DNA from: Neoceratodus forsteri
Taxonomy: Eukaryota > Chordata > Ceratodontiformes > Ceratodontidae
DNA: 64,000 bases
NCBI GenBank assembly: GCA_016271365.2
Contig: CM057451.1
Coordinates: 365,263,501-365,327,500, forward strand
Direction: 5' to 3'
Part shown: in pieces, positions 31,391-43,390 of the stretch
Layout of the letters: the number at the start of each line of letters is the position of its first letter
Numbering within the stretch: position 1 is the stretch's first letter
The notes under the pieces: generated by a model
Told to the model about the DNA's origin: nothing
Seen by the model: only the letters and a program-made list of their open reading frames with translations
Databases searched by the model: none
Program-made: the position numbers and the translations under genes

Positions 31391-31824
31391 GTATTATTTA
31401 TTTATTTAGCTTTTGTTGACCGGGTAAGTGCACTAGACAAATCCTGCCTATTTTCAGGCACGACCAAGGGGAGGGGGATACAGATGAATGCCAACTGACC
31501 TTGAACCAGATTAAGCTGTTGGTGGTATTTTTAGTGAATGAGGGAAATTTGGCCAGGACACTGGGGAAATTCCCCTACTCTTTTTCAATGAGTGCCATGG
31601 GATCTTTAACATCCACCTGAACTACCACCAATCCAGGTAGATGGGACCTCGGTTTAACGTCTCATCCGAGCGGCACCTCAGAAGTGCAGCACCCCTCTCA
31701 TGCTGCACTACAGTGTCAGTACTGGGATATTAACCCAAGTGCCAGATGTGGGAACTGAACCCACAGCCCTCTGATCTCCCGGCCTCAGAGGCGAGTGTGC
31801 TACCTACTGAGCCACTGACACTGC
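31391..31824 (-). mobile_element. tRNA-derived SINE, copy 1 (V-SINE-like)
   Basis: Minus-strand SINE of about 434 bp. The tRNA-like head (31824 downward) has box A TGGCTCAGTAGG and box B GGGTTCAGTTCCC. The conserved body follows: GATGAGACGTTAAACCGAGGTCCC, AAGATCCCATGGCACT, a GAGTAGGGGAATTTCCCC-like block and CGGTGTCCTGGC-like sequence. The tail is TAAATAAATAAATAAT. The body resembles the conserved core I know from vertebrate V-SINE-type elements, a family assignment from memory. It inserted at the first codons of L1-B ORF2. Confidence 0.75.
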
Positions 31825-31825
31825 A

Positions 31826-34353
31826 TTATGTATAATGTAAATGGGTTGAATAACCCCATAAAAAGATATAAGGTCCTGTCACACATCAAGAAACAAAAGT
31901 CAATGTTTCTGATGCTGCAGGAGACCCACTTGAGTGACTTGGACACCAGAAACTAACCAAATTTGGGTTCTCGGATGTGATAGCCTCCTCCTTTAAGGGA
32001 GGGAAGCGTAGAAGTACAGCCATACTAATCTCCAGGTCCACTCGCTTCTGCCAGGAGACCTCGTATGTAGACCCAGGAGGCCGATTAGCCATAGTAGCAG
32101 GACAGTTAGAGGGAAAGCCAATCACAGTAGTTTCCTTATACCTTCCCCCAGGCTCTACTGGCCCTAGCATTCAAAGCCTCTGTCACAAAATCATTGAGAT
32201 GCAAAAAGGGACCCTGATTATAGGTGGAGATCACAATCAGATCTATAGCCAAAATGACACCACTAACTCCCGAGCAGTTAGGAGATCTGCAGCTCAAAAA
32301 TCCACCGACAGATATTTTAGGGAGGTTTGCTGAGTGGACGTGTGGAGAGTCATACATCCTGGTGGAAAAGAATATACTCACTACTCAGCTCCTCACATGG
32401 TCTACACCAGGATAGACACCTTCTACATTTCTAAAGAACACTTACATACGGTGACAGAATGTAAACATATTCCTTCCGTACTCTCGGATCACTTGCAAGC
32501 AGCCATTAGACTAGAGTGGACCATGGACAACTCATCAAAACAATGATGGTTTAATGATTTCTTGCTTAACCTCTCAGATTTTCAGGACAGGTAAACAACA
32601 GGCAACCCTAGATCATACAAGAAAATGACTCCACAGAGACAAATAAATCTCTCCTCTGGGATACCATTAAAGTGGTCCTTAGAGGGGGACATAATATAGT
32701 TTGCCTCTAATTATTGGAAGCAGCAGAACCAGAGATTGGTTGCTTTACAACAACAACTCAAATCCCTCTAGGAGCAACATGCAGGAGGGGACAAAGGTGT
32801 TGCCCCCCTAATGTTGGCTGTGAAGCAACAAATTCAGTATCTCCTAGACACCCATACAGAGCAGGCTCTACAATACCTAAAACAAAAATATTACGAAGGC
32901 GGCCCTCGGGCCACCCATTTATTGGCCCACAGGCTCAGGTGCAAACTTGCCTGCGCTACAATTAACCATATTAGAGACCCAGAAACTGGGCAAATAGTTT
33001 GCTCCCCAGGAGAAATTAGGCACACCTTTCTGAACTTCTATAGAAAACTATATATCCCTGAACAAGATCTAGACCCCAAGTCCATTCAGGAATATTTTTC
33101 AACCCTTTGGCTGCCTACCCTCTCTGACTCAGTTCAGAAAGACCTGGGCAGACCTATCACCTCCCAGGAACTTCATCAGGCCATAACTGCCCTGAAATCT
33201 GGAAAGAGCCCCGGTCTAGATGGATACACAACAGACTTTTTTAAGTTTTTCAAGAAACATTTACAGGACCCACTGCTCGATACATGCAGAGAAGTGCAGG
33301 AAGGGAACCCGATACCATTGTCATGGAACTATGCTACCATTACTAGCATTCCTAAACCAGGGAGTGACTCCATTAATTGTTCGGTATTGAACATAGACTA
33401 TAAAATTTTTACATCAATTTTGGCTGGTAGACTGAATCAAATATTACTTTCCTTAATAGCCCAGGATCAAATGGGATTTATACAGGGAAGACAGACCCAG
33501 GATAATATTAAACGCTCCCTTCATGTGTTCCATTATGCCGCCCAGTCGGGGGCCCCCTTTCCTGATGCTGAGCTTAGATGCGGAGAAGACCTTCGACTGG
33601 ATGGCATGGCCTTTTCTGGGGGAGGTTTTGGGGAAGATGGGTTTCTCCCGGAGCTTTATGTCGCTTATCAGAGGGATCTATACATCTCCCTCCGCCTACA
33701 TTAAGGTCAATGGAAGGGTCTCAGCTCCTCTACTTCTGCGCAGAGGCATGAGACAGGGATGTGCCCTACTCCCACTATTATTTGCCCTGTACCTGGAGCC
33801 CTTGGCCTAAGCCATACGGCAAAACAGAAACATAGAGGGGATGGCTTTGGCAGGAGAGACCCATAAATTAGCCCTATACGCTGATGATTTGCTTGTTTAC
33901 CTGTTGAACCCCGAAAGTTCAACAGGCCCCTAGTGGCAAACCCTAGAAGAATTTGGTAATCTAGCAGGGTATAAATTAAATACTAGCAAAACAGAAGCTC
34001 TTAAATTAAATTAATCCCCCTCCCCAGAGACTAAGATGGCCTTTCCATTCAAATGGGACCTCCACAGTTTAAAATACTTAGGAGTCAAACTCCCTCCTAA
34101 GCATACAGAGATGTTCACATGTAACTACACCCCCCAACTGGAGACCTTGAGCAGAGACCTAGAAAATTGGGTTTTGGTGCCTATTCCTCTTATACAAAGA
34201 GTAGAGGCAGTCCGGATGTTGTTTCTCCCAAGATTTCTATATCTGACGCAGACCCTCCCATTGTAGGTCCCCAGGAATTCTTTTGGGATCTAAACAGAAA
34301 GATTTCAGCCTTTCTGTGGCAACACCATAACCTAGAATTAAATATTCAGTTCT
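31826..34353 (+). pseudogene. L1-B ORF2, endonuclease and RT part
   Basis: It begins with YNVNGLNNPIKRYKVLSHI and LQETHLS (endonuclease), then GGDHNQIYSQND and LSDHLQAAIRLEW (SDH motif, about 32490). At 32811-33704 there is a 297-codon frame with YEGGPRATHLLAHRL, SPGLDGYTTDFF and QDQMGFIQGRQTQDNIKRSL. A frameshift near 33560 moves to SLDAEKTFDWMAWPF (motif A), RRGMRQGCALLPLLFALYLEPLA, then LALYADDLLVYL (catalytic YADD intact, about 33880), KYLGVKLPPKH and KISAFLWQHH. Here L1-C inserted. Many other indels and stops. Confidence 0.9.
34341..34353. repeat. Target-site duplication of L1-C, left copy
   Basis: AATATTCAGTTCT, repeated perfectly at 40604-40616. It directly precedes the L1-C 5' terminus GACTTCCGG. 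Confidence 0.95.
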
Positions 34354-34591
34354 GACTTCCGGTGACGTCACCATCAGGAATGGCAGCATAGAGGGAAAGC
34401 TCCTACATAGTCTGCCAGCTATTTCTCCCCCAAACTGCCACAGCGACTCTCAAAATCTGCCTAGGAAATCAAGATATGATGGGGAGCAAAAATAAAACGA
34501 ATTCACGCTCTGGAAGACTCCCGCAGAAGCCCGATGCATCCAGATTTAAGATGAGGCCTAATGACAGCGCAGCGTCTCCCCGTCGAGTAGC
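34354..34591 (+). promoter_or_regulatory. L1-C 5' UTR with ETS and CRE motifs
   Basis: GACTTCCGG (34354-34362) joins TGACGTCA (34363-34370) at the extreme 5' end, as in L1-A. The rest of this 238-bp leader has no striking motif. Internal promoter function is expected of L1 5' UTRs but not shown here. Confidence 0.6.
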
Positions 34592-35539
34592 ATGGCGGGC
34601 GACCAAGACCCCAACACAGATAGGGAAACAGAAAAGCTTTCGCGATCCCGTTTTGAAACACTGCTCTCTGAAACAAAAGCATTTCGAGCTGAGAATAAAA
34701 AGGAATTTGTGTTACTTCAGAATCACCTCTTGGAGGTTGAAGAAAGAATGGATCGTTCAGAGGAAGCATCGGGTGAGGTTGCCGAGGAAACACAACGGCT
34801 CCACACAGCTGTTGACTATTTGGCGGATCAATATGAAGCTATGCAAGACAAAATTACTGACCTTGAAGCCAGGTCCCGGAGGGACAATCTTCGTATCTAT
34901 GGTCTCCCGGAGGGATCGGAGACTGGCAGAATGGAGGACTTTCTATCCAACTTGCTAAAAGATGTCCTGGCTCTCCTTCCCACATTTCAATTCAAAATAG
35001 AAAGAGCACACAGAGCCCTGTCAAGAAGACCCACAGATCCTACAGCAAGACCTCGTTCAGTGTGCTGAAGCTTTCCAGTTTTAGAGACAAAGAACAGATT
35101 CTGAGAACAGCCTGGGCCCTAAAAATGTTACTTATAATTCAGCCAGGTTACTGTTTGACAACGATATCCTACCGATATTATGAGGAAAAGGATGGCCTAT
35201 GCACCAATACTAAAGCTATTAAGAGAAAAGGGTATCAAATTTCAGACACCATACCCTGCCAAGCTTCGGGTCTTTTGGGAGGCTGGAACAACAGTATATT
35301 CGTGCCCAGAAGAAATCTCCCCGGAACTAAAGAAGAGAGGCTGGAATTTCAACCCGGTGAGTCCTGTGCAACAGCAGAAACATCCCCTCCGGCCCCGATG
35401 GCAGGATCACACCGATGTTCGCAGAGACACAGGCAAGTGGGGAAGATTTTGCTCATTACAGCAACTTAGGCAGTACATTGGGTCCAGACTTCCCCCTGCG
35501 AAAGACTCAGAAAAGGATCCTCATAACTCAGACACCTGA
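34592..35539 (+). pseudogene. L1-C ORF1 with three single-base deletions
   Basis: From the ATG at 34592: a charged N-terminus, RSRFETLLSETKAFRAENKKEF, a coiled coil (VEERMDRSEEASGEVAEETQ), ITDLEARSRRDNLRIYGLPEG, then the RRM-like domain (FKIERAHRAL, ARPRSV). One-base deletions near 35057, 35131 and 35182 shift the frame three times, returning it to the original phase for the C-terminal domain (LREKGIKFQTPYPAKLRVFWEAG, then CPEEISPELKKRGW). The total is about 315 codons, normal for L1 ORF1. It is the RNA-binding chaperone of the retrotransposition particle. Confidence 0.9.
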
Positions 35540-36376
35540 GGTCGTTTTTTCACTTTACAGGCTCTTGATACTCAAGTAAACTTCTGCTGTTTACTGAACC
35601 ATACTAAACTGTGCTCCATCAGGGACATGTGTCGAGGACTGGCTGTATTTCAGTGGGTTTTTTTTCTTTCTTCTCCTCACTGCTGACTTTACAAGCAAGA
35701 GAGTTATATTTTTTTGTTTGTTTTTGATTGCAAACTGTTTAAAACATGCCTAGCTCGAGACGGCTTTCTTCGGGAATCCCTTTGTCTGATATATAAATCA
35801 GATCCTGATGTACTGTATACTGGGTGCCAATGGCCAGAAATTAAGTTCTTAGAGGTGCAGGCTATGAGGGCAAGTGAATAACACCACATGCAGTGATCTC
35901 GACTACGCTTACTCAGGGCATCTTTCGACCGGTATTAGCCCTGATAGCTATCCTCATTGGTTTCTCGTCCCAACTATTCAACCCGCATACCGTGAGGGTT
36001 GGGGAGATCTGACCTTTCTGAGGTCACAATTCCTCCCAAAGGCGCGTTTCTGTACTAGGCGTGCCTTTTTCTAGAGGGGTAATTTTCGCCTCCACTTATG
36101 GAAGTGCAACTGTATATAGGTTGGTTATGTTGTTGTTTAATGTAATTAATTATTACTTACTTTATCCCCTCGTGCACATACTACTAGGTTCCTTTAGGAC
36201 CAGTATAACTAAGGAGTTACTCACTATGCTTAGTCTGTCTTGCCATTATAAAGATATACACTGGGTGTTAACCCTGAATCGACCCCTATCTGAGACAGCA
36301 CTTGGCAATTCCCAAAGCATTGGTGCAATAGTTTTATTACGTCTACAATGGCAGGTAATGTTCTTATCCTCTTGCA
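35540..36376. other. L1-C inter-ORF spacer
   Basis: 837 bp with no sustained reading frame before the ORF2 ATG. It serves as the comparison for ORF-X of L1-A, which has no equivalent here. Confidence 0.75.
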
Positions 36377-39300
36377 ATGGATAACGTCCCCAAGGTTAAG
36401 ATATGCTCACATAACGTTAATGGGTTAAATAATCCCATCAAACGATACAGGGTGACTTCCTCTCTCAAAAAGCTAAAACCCTCTTTCTTGTTGCTACAAG
36501 AAACCCATTTAAACAAACAAGAACATCAAAAACTAGCCAAATATGGTTTCGCTACAATTGTGGCTTCTGTATATGGCAGAGGGAAAAGGAGAGGAACTGC
36601 TGTTTTGATTCCCAAGGGTGTTCCCTTTCAATTAATAAACTCCTACACTGACCCTGAGGGCCATCTTGCTATTGCTGTGGGTAGGTTGCAGGAGCAGGAG
36701 CTCACCCTTGCCTCTATATACGTTTCCCCAGGTGAGGGATCTGCTGCCAGAAAACTGTTGCTACAGAAAGTGCTGGAGAGAAGCAGGGGGGTTTTAATAA
36801 TGGGAGGGGATCATAACCTACCCACCTCCTGCCTTGACACCTCATCTAAAAGGCCATTTAAGAAATCCCCTGCACACTGTACAATGCAGACATTCTTTGC
36901 CAAAGTGCATTGGACAGATATTTGGCAAAACCAAAATCCTAATAAGAGGGAATATACGCACTATTCGGCACCCCATAAAGTGTATACCCGCATAGACGAT
37001 ATACATGTTTCTAAGGAACATTTATATAAAATCTAGAGCTGTACACAGACCCCCACTGTATTATCAGATCACTCGATCCTAACCTTGAACATGCTCTGGA
37101 ACAGGGAAAGAAATAACTCCCTTTGGAAATTTAACAACTTCTTACTTAATAACAGGGATTTCAGAGAGACTGTACAACACCAAATAAAACGGATCTTAGA
37201 CGATAATAGCAGACAGGATACTAAGAAGGGAGTCTTATGGGACACCCTCAAAGCGGTTTTAAGGGGGGAAATAATTAAATATGCTGCTCATCATAAAAAA
37301 CAGCAGCGCCAGAGACTAAATAAGCTCCAGAGCCAATTGCAAAGTCTCCAGACTCAACATGCAGCCGGAGATGCAGGGGCTTTCCCCCCTCATATAAGCT
37401 ACTAAACAACAGATTCAGGTGATTCTGGATATACAAACTGAGCAAGCCTTACAGCTTCTCAAACAAAAATATTATGAGGGAGGCCCCAGAGCTACCCGCC
37501 TGTTAGCTCACAGGCTCAGGCAGCATAAAGCCAGATCCAACAATGGCCAAATAAGGGACCCAGTTTTAAAAAAATTGGTCACTCTCCCCGGGGAGATCGC
37601 GCAGGCCTTTCGAAGACATTACACTAGTCTTTATGACTGAACACTCTGAAAACCCCCAAGCATTTGAAGCCTTCATGGGGAATCTTAACCTACCTAAATT
37701 ATCCCTAGCTCAGCAGCAATCTCTGGAAAGCCCAATTACTAAAACAGAACTGGAGCAGGCACTCTCAGCTCTTAAATCTAATAAGAGTCCAGGCCCAGAT
37801 GGCTATACGGAAGATTTTTACAAAGCCTTCCGGGCAGAACTATCCCCTATCCTGCTCGAAGCGTGCAAGGCTGCACAACAGGGAGACCCCACTCCTGATT
37901 CATGGTGATATGCATACATATCTAGCATTCTGAAGCCTGGTAGGGATAAGACCGCCTGTTCTTCCTACAGACCCATCTCTGTTCTTAATATTGATTATAA
38001 GCTATTTGCATCCATAGTAGCCAAACGATTTCAAGCATTTTTACCGGAGATAATAGACCTAGATCAGACGGGTTTTGTTCCTGGACGCCAGACACAAGAC
38101 AACATAAAAAGAACCCTACACCTGTTGCAGAGGGTTAAGGTCAATGGATTTAGTTTCCTCCTCCTCTCTCTCGATGCAGAGAAGGCGTTTGACCAGGTCA
38201 AATGGCCTTTTCTATGGGAGGTGCTGAGTAGGATTGGAATTCCCCAATCGGTCATTAATTCAATAAAAGCTATGTACTCTCACCCTAAGGCTTACATTCG
38301 GGTAAATGGCTCCTTCTCCTATCCCATTTCTCTCTCCCGTGGCACCAGACAGGGATGCCCCCTTTCCCCTCTTTTATTTGCAATATACCTAGAGCCATTG
38401 GCTCAGGCCCTGAGACAGAGAGATGAGCTGACGGGAGTACAGGTCCATTCTGCTGAGCATAAACTGGCTCTGTATGCAGATGACCTTTTAATATATCTCT
38501 CGGACCCTGAGCCTGCTCTCTCATATTTGTGGGACATTTTGGAAAAATTTGGTGCTATCTCGGGCTATAAAATTAATGAAACTAAAACTGAGGTCTTGGC
38601 CTGGAACTTTGTCCCCAAGGAGGATTTGAGACAGGCTTATAATTTTGAATGGCACCTAAACAATATTGAATACCTTGGAGTTCATATTGGAACACCAGGA
38701 TGTGATCTTTTGCACTAAACTATCTTCCCTTCTTATCCAGGACTGCTTCGGACTTAGAGAGATGGCGGGTCCTCCCCCTGTCCCTTAGCCAATGGATAGA
38801 GTCAATCAGAATGGTGACTCTACCTCGCTTTTTATATTTAGCCCAAACCCTGCCTGTGCTAATCCCAGATGCCTTCTTCAGAACTTTGCAGAGAAAAATT
38901 TCTGCGTTTATCTGGGCTAATCAGAAACCTCGCACCAATTTATCAGCGTTACAACTCCCCAGGCTCTCAGGAGGCCTCTCCCTACCAAACTTCAAGCTGT
39001 ATTATTTCACCTGTCAACTGAGAATCCCTCTTTACTGGCTTGATAAGACATACATATCTCGTTGGAAATCTGTGGAATTACAGGAAACAGAGCTTAATGA
39101 TATCTATAATGCCTTATTATCCTCTCCCCCCTCGTTCAAAACAGAAGCTATAGCAGGGTTTTATTTAACTCTAAAAATTGATTAGCGTTTTGCTCATAAA
39201 AGTTCTAAAACATTGTGAAAATGCATAGCACTTGCCTCACTGCATTTAACAAACATAACACTTCTAGAAAACCTATATAAATGCTTTCTGTACAGCTAGT

Positions 39301-40150
39301 ATTGTCCCAAGAAAAAAACTGCTAATCAATTATTTAAAACCCTGTATAGCCAACCCTTACACCCGGACAACACTCAAATGCTGGCAAAAAATTATAGCCG
39401 ATAGAGACTTTAGACCCTGGAGACCTGCTCTGTTCTCCTTCCCTTACCTTGATGCTTTCCTCCCAGGCAAAATGGATAAGGGCTTCACCAGATGGCTTAG
39501 GAAGGGCTTGCACTTAATGTACCACTTTGCGCCTGAGGGCAAGATCCTGTCCCTAATAGAACTGACCCAAAGGTATAACATTGCTTATAATGAAAGATTC
39601 AGATACTTCCAGACTAGGAACTTTCTAAATGCACTGGGAAGCTGCAATGGGAGGATACTCCCCCAGCAGACCTATTGCTTATTTTGGTCACAGCGTTGGA
39701 TGGGAGATCTGTCCCTCCTCATTTGATTTCTACTCTATACAGGGCTCTCTGTAAAATGCAAAACAAGCCTTTAGATAAGGTTAGGATGGCCTGGTGTTGG
39801 AATTGCCTTGCCCAGTCTGGCTTACTTCCCTGCAGAACATGTATAAGGGTGTTAGCTCCGGGATATGGAAAGACTTTGCATGGAAATTTGTTGTTAGGTA
39901 CTTCAAAGCCCCGGCGGTGACTCAGAAACACCTAAAGCAAACCCGGCCATCTGTTGAGACAGTGTGGATTTTCATCTGCCACCCTTGGGACATATATTTT
40001 TTGGTCATGTGCAGCTCCTTCAGCCCTTTCTTTGCACAGCTTAATAAGGCTCTCCATCAAATATTATCCCCAAACTTAGATCTGAATGCCCAACTTTTCT
40101 ATTTGGCCTTCTCCCACGGGAATATTGGATGCCCTCCAAGAAAATGTTAA
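36377..40150 (+). pseudogene. L1-C ORF2: endonuclease, reverse transcriptase, C-terminal domain
   Basis: From the ATG at 36377: CSHNVNGLNNPIKRYRV, QETHLNKQ, MGGDHN, YTHYSAPHKVYTRID and, past a TAG at 37034-37036 in the same frame, VLSDHSIL (endonuclease). Then a linker; frameshifts near 37400 and 37635; SPGPDGYTEDFYKAF; an in-frame TGA at 37906-37908; then DLDQTGFVPGRQTQDNIKR, SLDAEKAFDQVKWPF (motif A), RGTRQGCPLSPLLFAIYLEPLA and LALYADDLLIYL (YADD intact). After 38718 further frameshifts break the C-terminal domain (KISAFIWANQK, LPRLSGGLSLPNFKLYYF, FRYFQTRNFL). The terminal Cys/His knuckle near 39950-40015 is degenerate. Confidence 0.92.
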
Positions 40151-40603
40151 TCTGGTCCTCTTGCTGCCAAAAACATTATTTAAAGTGGTTCTTGCTCCCT
40201 ACACTGGAGCAATGGCAACAATTTATGATAGATATATATAGATGGAGAGACTTACAGCCCTAATTAATAAATCGTAAGAGGCTTTTGAAATTCAATGAGA
40301 AAATGGGTTATGTATATCATGTCTTCCTGAACTGACTTTATACCCTAGCTACTTAGAAGGAGCCTTACTTTCTTTGTATAATAATACCTGTGGCTCTAGA
40401 TTACACTGATTAATTATCAAGTGCTAGCATCTATTCTTTACAGGAAATGAAAGAATTCTTCTCATTGGATATATGTGCACAATATATTATGTTATTTCTT
40501 CTTCGTTTTCTTTTCTCCTTCCTTATAATTATTTTTGTAAATACTTTTTATACCCACTATAGTATGTTTAGTTATAAAAAATTTAATAAAAATTGAAAGT
40601 TGA

Positions 40604-40616
40604 AATATTCAGTTCT
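40604..40616. repeat. Target-site duplication of L1-C, right copy
   Basis: AATATTCAGTTCT, identical to 34341-34353. L1-B ORF2 resumes immediately after it. Confidence 0.95.
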
Positions 40617-41668
40617 ACAACTCCCTAAGTCCCGCGGAGGTCTTGCCCTCCTGGACGTTCGACAATATCATAGGGCTTCCCAACTAAGGACAGTAGTTTA
40701 CTGGTATCAAAATAACTTACACTGCATGTTGGAGAGATCTCGAGTTGAGGGAGGAAGATCTCCTCCAAGCAAGTAGCACCCTCCTCACTACATCTCACTC
40801 TCATGACTATGCAGGAAGTTCCAACCCCTACACTGAAGTCACTCTTCGGGTTTGGAGGGAGACCCTGGCCAGAAGAAGTTTGAGCCACTGGAGACCACTC
40901 CTTTATTCCATCCCCTATACAGCAGCTTTCATCCCAGCACAAATGGATTTAAGTTTTTGACGGTGGGAGAGAGAGGGACTATACCTGGTGGCTCATTTCC
41001 TCAGGCAGGGGGAGATGCTTCCCTTTGCCTTACTTAAGGAGCAATATGGGTTGCTCCCTCAAGACAGATTCAGATATTTTCAGGTGAGGAATTTTATCCA
41101 CTTCCTTTCTCCTGATTCCTGGGTTTTCTCCCCTCCACCAACTTTAATTCCCATTCTACAAGCCATAATAGATGGCACAGCCAGTCTACAACATATTATA
41201 CCATACCTTTATAAAGCTCTTCTCTCTTTGCAGGGAGACCTATTGGAAAAGACTAGGCATACCTGGGAACTAGATTTGAATATTCGAATAACTGGGGATG
41301 TCTGGAATAGGCACCTTGCTTATCTACAATCAGGAGTGGGAACCCCTGCTTGGAAGGAATTTTCATGGTAATTGGCTCTTAGATTTTTTAGAACTCCCAT
41401 GATTCAGGTAAAATTTCAACCAGGAATCTCACCAGCTTGTTGGAGGGGATGTGGGGAAGAATCTGTAGCTTTAGCTCATGTCATGTGGACTCGTCCTGAC
41501 CTGAGGCTTTTCCTGGAGGCACTGAGAAGTATTTTCACTGTTTCGCTTTCCTTTTTCCCAGAATTGTTTTTCTTTTCAGTATTACCCCCTAGCTGCCAAG
41601 ATGGCAACACTAGAAAGCTATTGAAATTTTGCATACTTGCAGCCCAAAAAGCCATAACAAGACAATGA
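40617..41668 (+). pseudogene. L1-B ORF2, C-terminal domain
   Basis: Continuation of L1-B after L1-C. It starts QLPKSRGGLALLDVRQYHRASQ-like (40620-40690) and then reads LLKEQYGLLPQDRFRYFQVRNFIHFL, HTWELDLNIRITGDVWN, WKEFSW, a TAA, and RFFRTPMIQVKFQ. The terminal knuckle reads CWRGCGEESVALAHVMWT followed by Arg in place of the last Cys. Then FCILAAQKAITRQ and a stop at 41666. Frame breaks occur near 40700, 40980 and 41370. Confidence 0.88.
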
Positions 41669-42125
41669 CTTACACCTAACCAAATATATTTAATACAATG
41701 GCAAGACCATTTACTGGATAAAAGCATTGACAGCGTTAGTAAATAAAACAAAGAAAAACATGAAATCACTTGGAGGCACTGGATCCCATACATCTCCCCA
41801 GAAAGGCCAGACTTCATTCCCTAGATGCCCATGACATGAACTAGACTACAAAATAGATTAACTCTGGACTTTAAAAGGTATACATTAGATCTCTCAACTG
41901 TGTTAATCAATCAGTTGAGATATGAATTCCCTTTTTAACAAGATATTAATGTTTCTAAACAGTCTGCACAGTTACAACTGAATAACTGTATTGTTTTCCT
42001 ACTGTGTTGTTACTTTTATATCTGTATTATTGTCTTTGTTATTAAGACACTCTGTGATGTCAATGTTTTGTTGAGGTATTTTTTGTGATAAATTTAAAAT
42101 GCTAAATAAAGAAAGTAACAAAAAA
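41669..42125 (+). other. L1-B end of ORF2 and 3' UTR
   Basis: The last residues of ORF2 (WQDHLLDKSIDSVSK-like, with stops) grade into an AT-rich 3' UTR. It finishes with AATAAAG at about 42107 and an A-rich run before the target duplication at 42126. Confidence 0.75.
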
Positions 42126-42512
42126 CAAATTCATGAGGGTCATAAACAAGGTCCCCTACTCGGAACTCTTCAACAGGATATCAGACTCAGACACAAGGGG
42201 ACACGAATGGAAACTGAGAGGAGGTCACTTCAAGAGGGAGTTAAGGAAACACTACTTTTCAGGAACGGTGGTGAAACCATGGAACAGGTTGCCTGCCGAG
42301 GTGGAAGGAGCTACTGTAGGTCCGTGGCATGGCAGCATTCAAACATAGGTGGTACAGAGCAATGGCTACCTTAGACTCAGCAGGAGCTGGAAAGAGTATA
42401 AAACTTAGTAGGGGGGACTAGGATTTGTGACAGCTAGAGGTCTCGGAACCCATTGAGCAGACTTGATGGACCCTTGGTCTCCTTCTGCTGTGTTTTTCTG
42501 TGTTTCTATGTT
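42126..42512 (+). pseudogene. CR1-F segment 3 (C-terminus and 3' UTR)
   Basis: After the right duplication of L1-B (42126-42139) the CR1 continues: FMRVINKVPYSELFNRISDSDTRGHEW, RGGHFKRELRKHYFSGTVVKPWNRLPAEVEGA. The 3' end reads GCAGACTTGATGGACCC, then TCTCCTTCTGCTGTG with a TGTGTTTCTATGTTT tail. This tail differs from the GGTCCTTATCTGCC form of the other CR1s, so CR1-F belongs to another subfamily. Confidence 0.88.
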
Positions 42513-42800
42513 TCACATCATGGCCCTCATCTATTACATTTGTTACCCAGTCAAAGAAAACTATCAGATTGGTCTGGCAAGACCTCCTTGCCTCTGCACC
42601 ATGCTGTTTACTATCCTGTAGACCGTTGCTCTCTAGGTAGTGCAAACGGTACTCTTTTATCAGTGACTCCATCGGTTTACCCACTAAAGGGGTAAGGCTG
42701 ACAGGTCTGTAATTCCCTGGTTGCTCCTGCCCTCTCCCCTCATGTGTAGCAGGACTATGTCTGCTACCCTCCAGTATTTCCTAACTATCCCTGTCTAAAC
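42513..42800 (-). pseudogene. CR1-H segment 2 (RT N-terminal part)
   Basis: Minus-strand [78 protein letters not shown]. The next codons, DLLYFSFGKAFD, lie 14.5 kb away at about 27997. The join is seamless once CR1-F and its contents are removed. Confidence 0.82.
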
Positions 42801-43390
42801 TAAGCAATGAACAGCCCTACTTCAATTCAGTTTTATTTTTACCAGGAAAAGACACCGTTGAGCAAGTTCATTTACAATGTGGTCCTGGGAGGACACAACA
42901 TAAGGGTTGCTACAAAACAGCATTTCATACAAGGACTATACATTTTTAACAATACAGGAATAATTGCACTTCTGAAAAAGGCTGACATCCTGATTCTAGT
43001 ATTCACAACAAGGAAACAATATAGGATGATTATACATTTGATAAGACTAACATCAAAGTTCTTTATTCGCATTAAGGGAACAATACAGTTAGGATATGAT
43101 AGTTTCCCCGGATTCAGGAGGGCAGTTTGTGAAAAACAAGATGGAGGATGGGGAAAAGGTGTTCAATAGGGATTTGGAACTTGGGTGAGAAGTGGTGTTC
43201 AGCGGGATTACAGGTATAGGGAAAATCAGGAAGGAGCAGGACAGGTATGATAAGGCTAGATTATTAGGGCTATGAATGAACAGGGCATGTACGATTAGGA
43301 AAGTCTATAAGGGCTGAGCAAGTCAATGAGTAAATAGCAAGGCAGGTATATTAGTAATATGGGGAGGGAGGAAAGCTCATGGGGATTGTG
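42801..43390. other. Unclassified insertion segment in CR1-H, unique part
   Basis: About 590 bp without recognised domain or end structure. An open frame of 120 codons (42807-43169) lacks any family motif and is AT-rich; I treat it as chance. Together with the minisatellite it separates two CR1-H segments. Confidence 0.4.

Larger units (their letters stand above)
34354..40603 (+). mobile_element. L1-C: complete 6,250-bp L1 nested in L1-B
   Basis: It is delimited by a perfect 13-bp duplication and begins with GACTTCCGGTGACGTCA (ETS plus CRE). It contains a 5' UTR (34354-34591), ORF1, an 837-bp spacer, ORF2 and a 3' UTR ending TAATAAAAATTGAAAGTTGA without a long poly(A). It is the youngest member of a four-level stack (CR1-H, CR1-F, L1-B, L1-C), yet it already carries at least three frameshifts in ORF1 and several stops in ORF2. 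Confidence 0.95.
29173..42125 (+). mobile_element. L1-B: full-length L1 with SINE and L1 insertions
   Basis: A 14-bp perfect target duplication CAAATTCATGAGGG (29159-29172 and 42126-42139) flanks this plus-strand L1. Removing the SINE (31391-31824) and L1-C with its duplication (34354-40616) leaves about 6.25 kb, the same size as L1-C. The 5' end carries the ETS-like/CRE motif (ACTTCCAG, TGACGTCA at 29184-29191) and the 3' end is an A-rich run after AATAAAG (about 42107-42125). Inactive: many frameshifts in both ORFs. Confidence 0.93.

Noticed and set aside
42807..43169. 120-codon open frame
   Set aside because: AT-rich, no domain or start context of note, inside unclassified insertion sequence.
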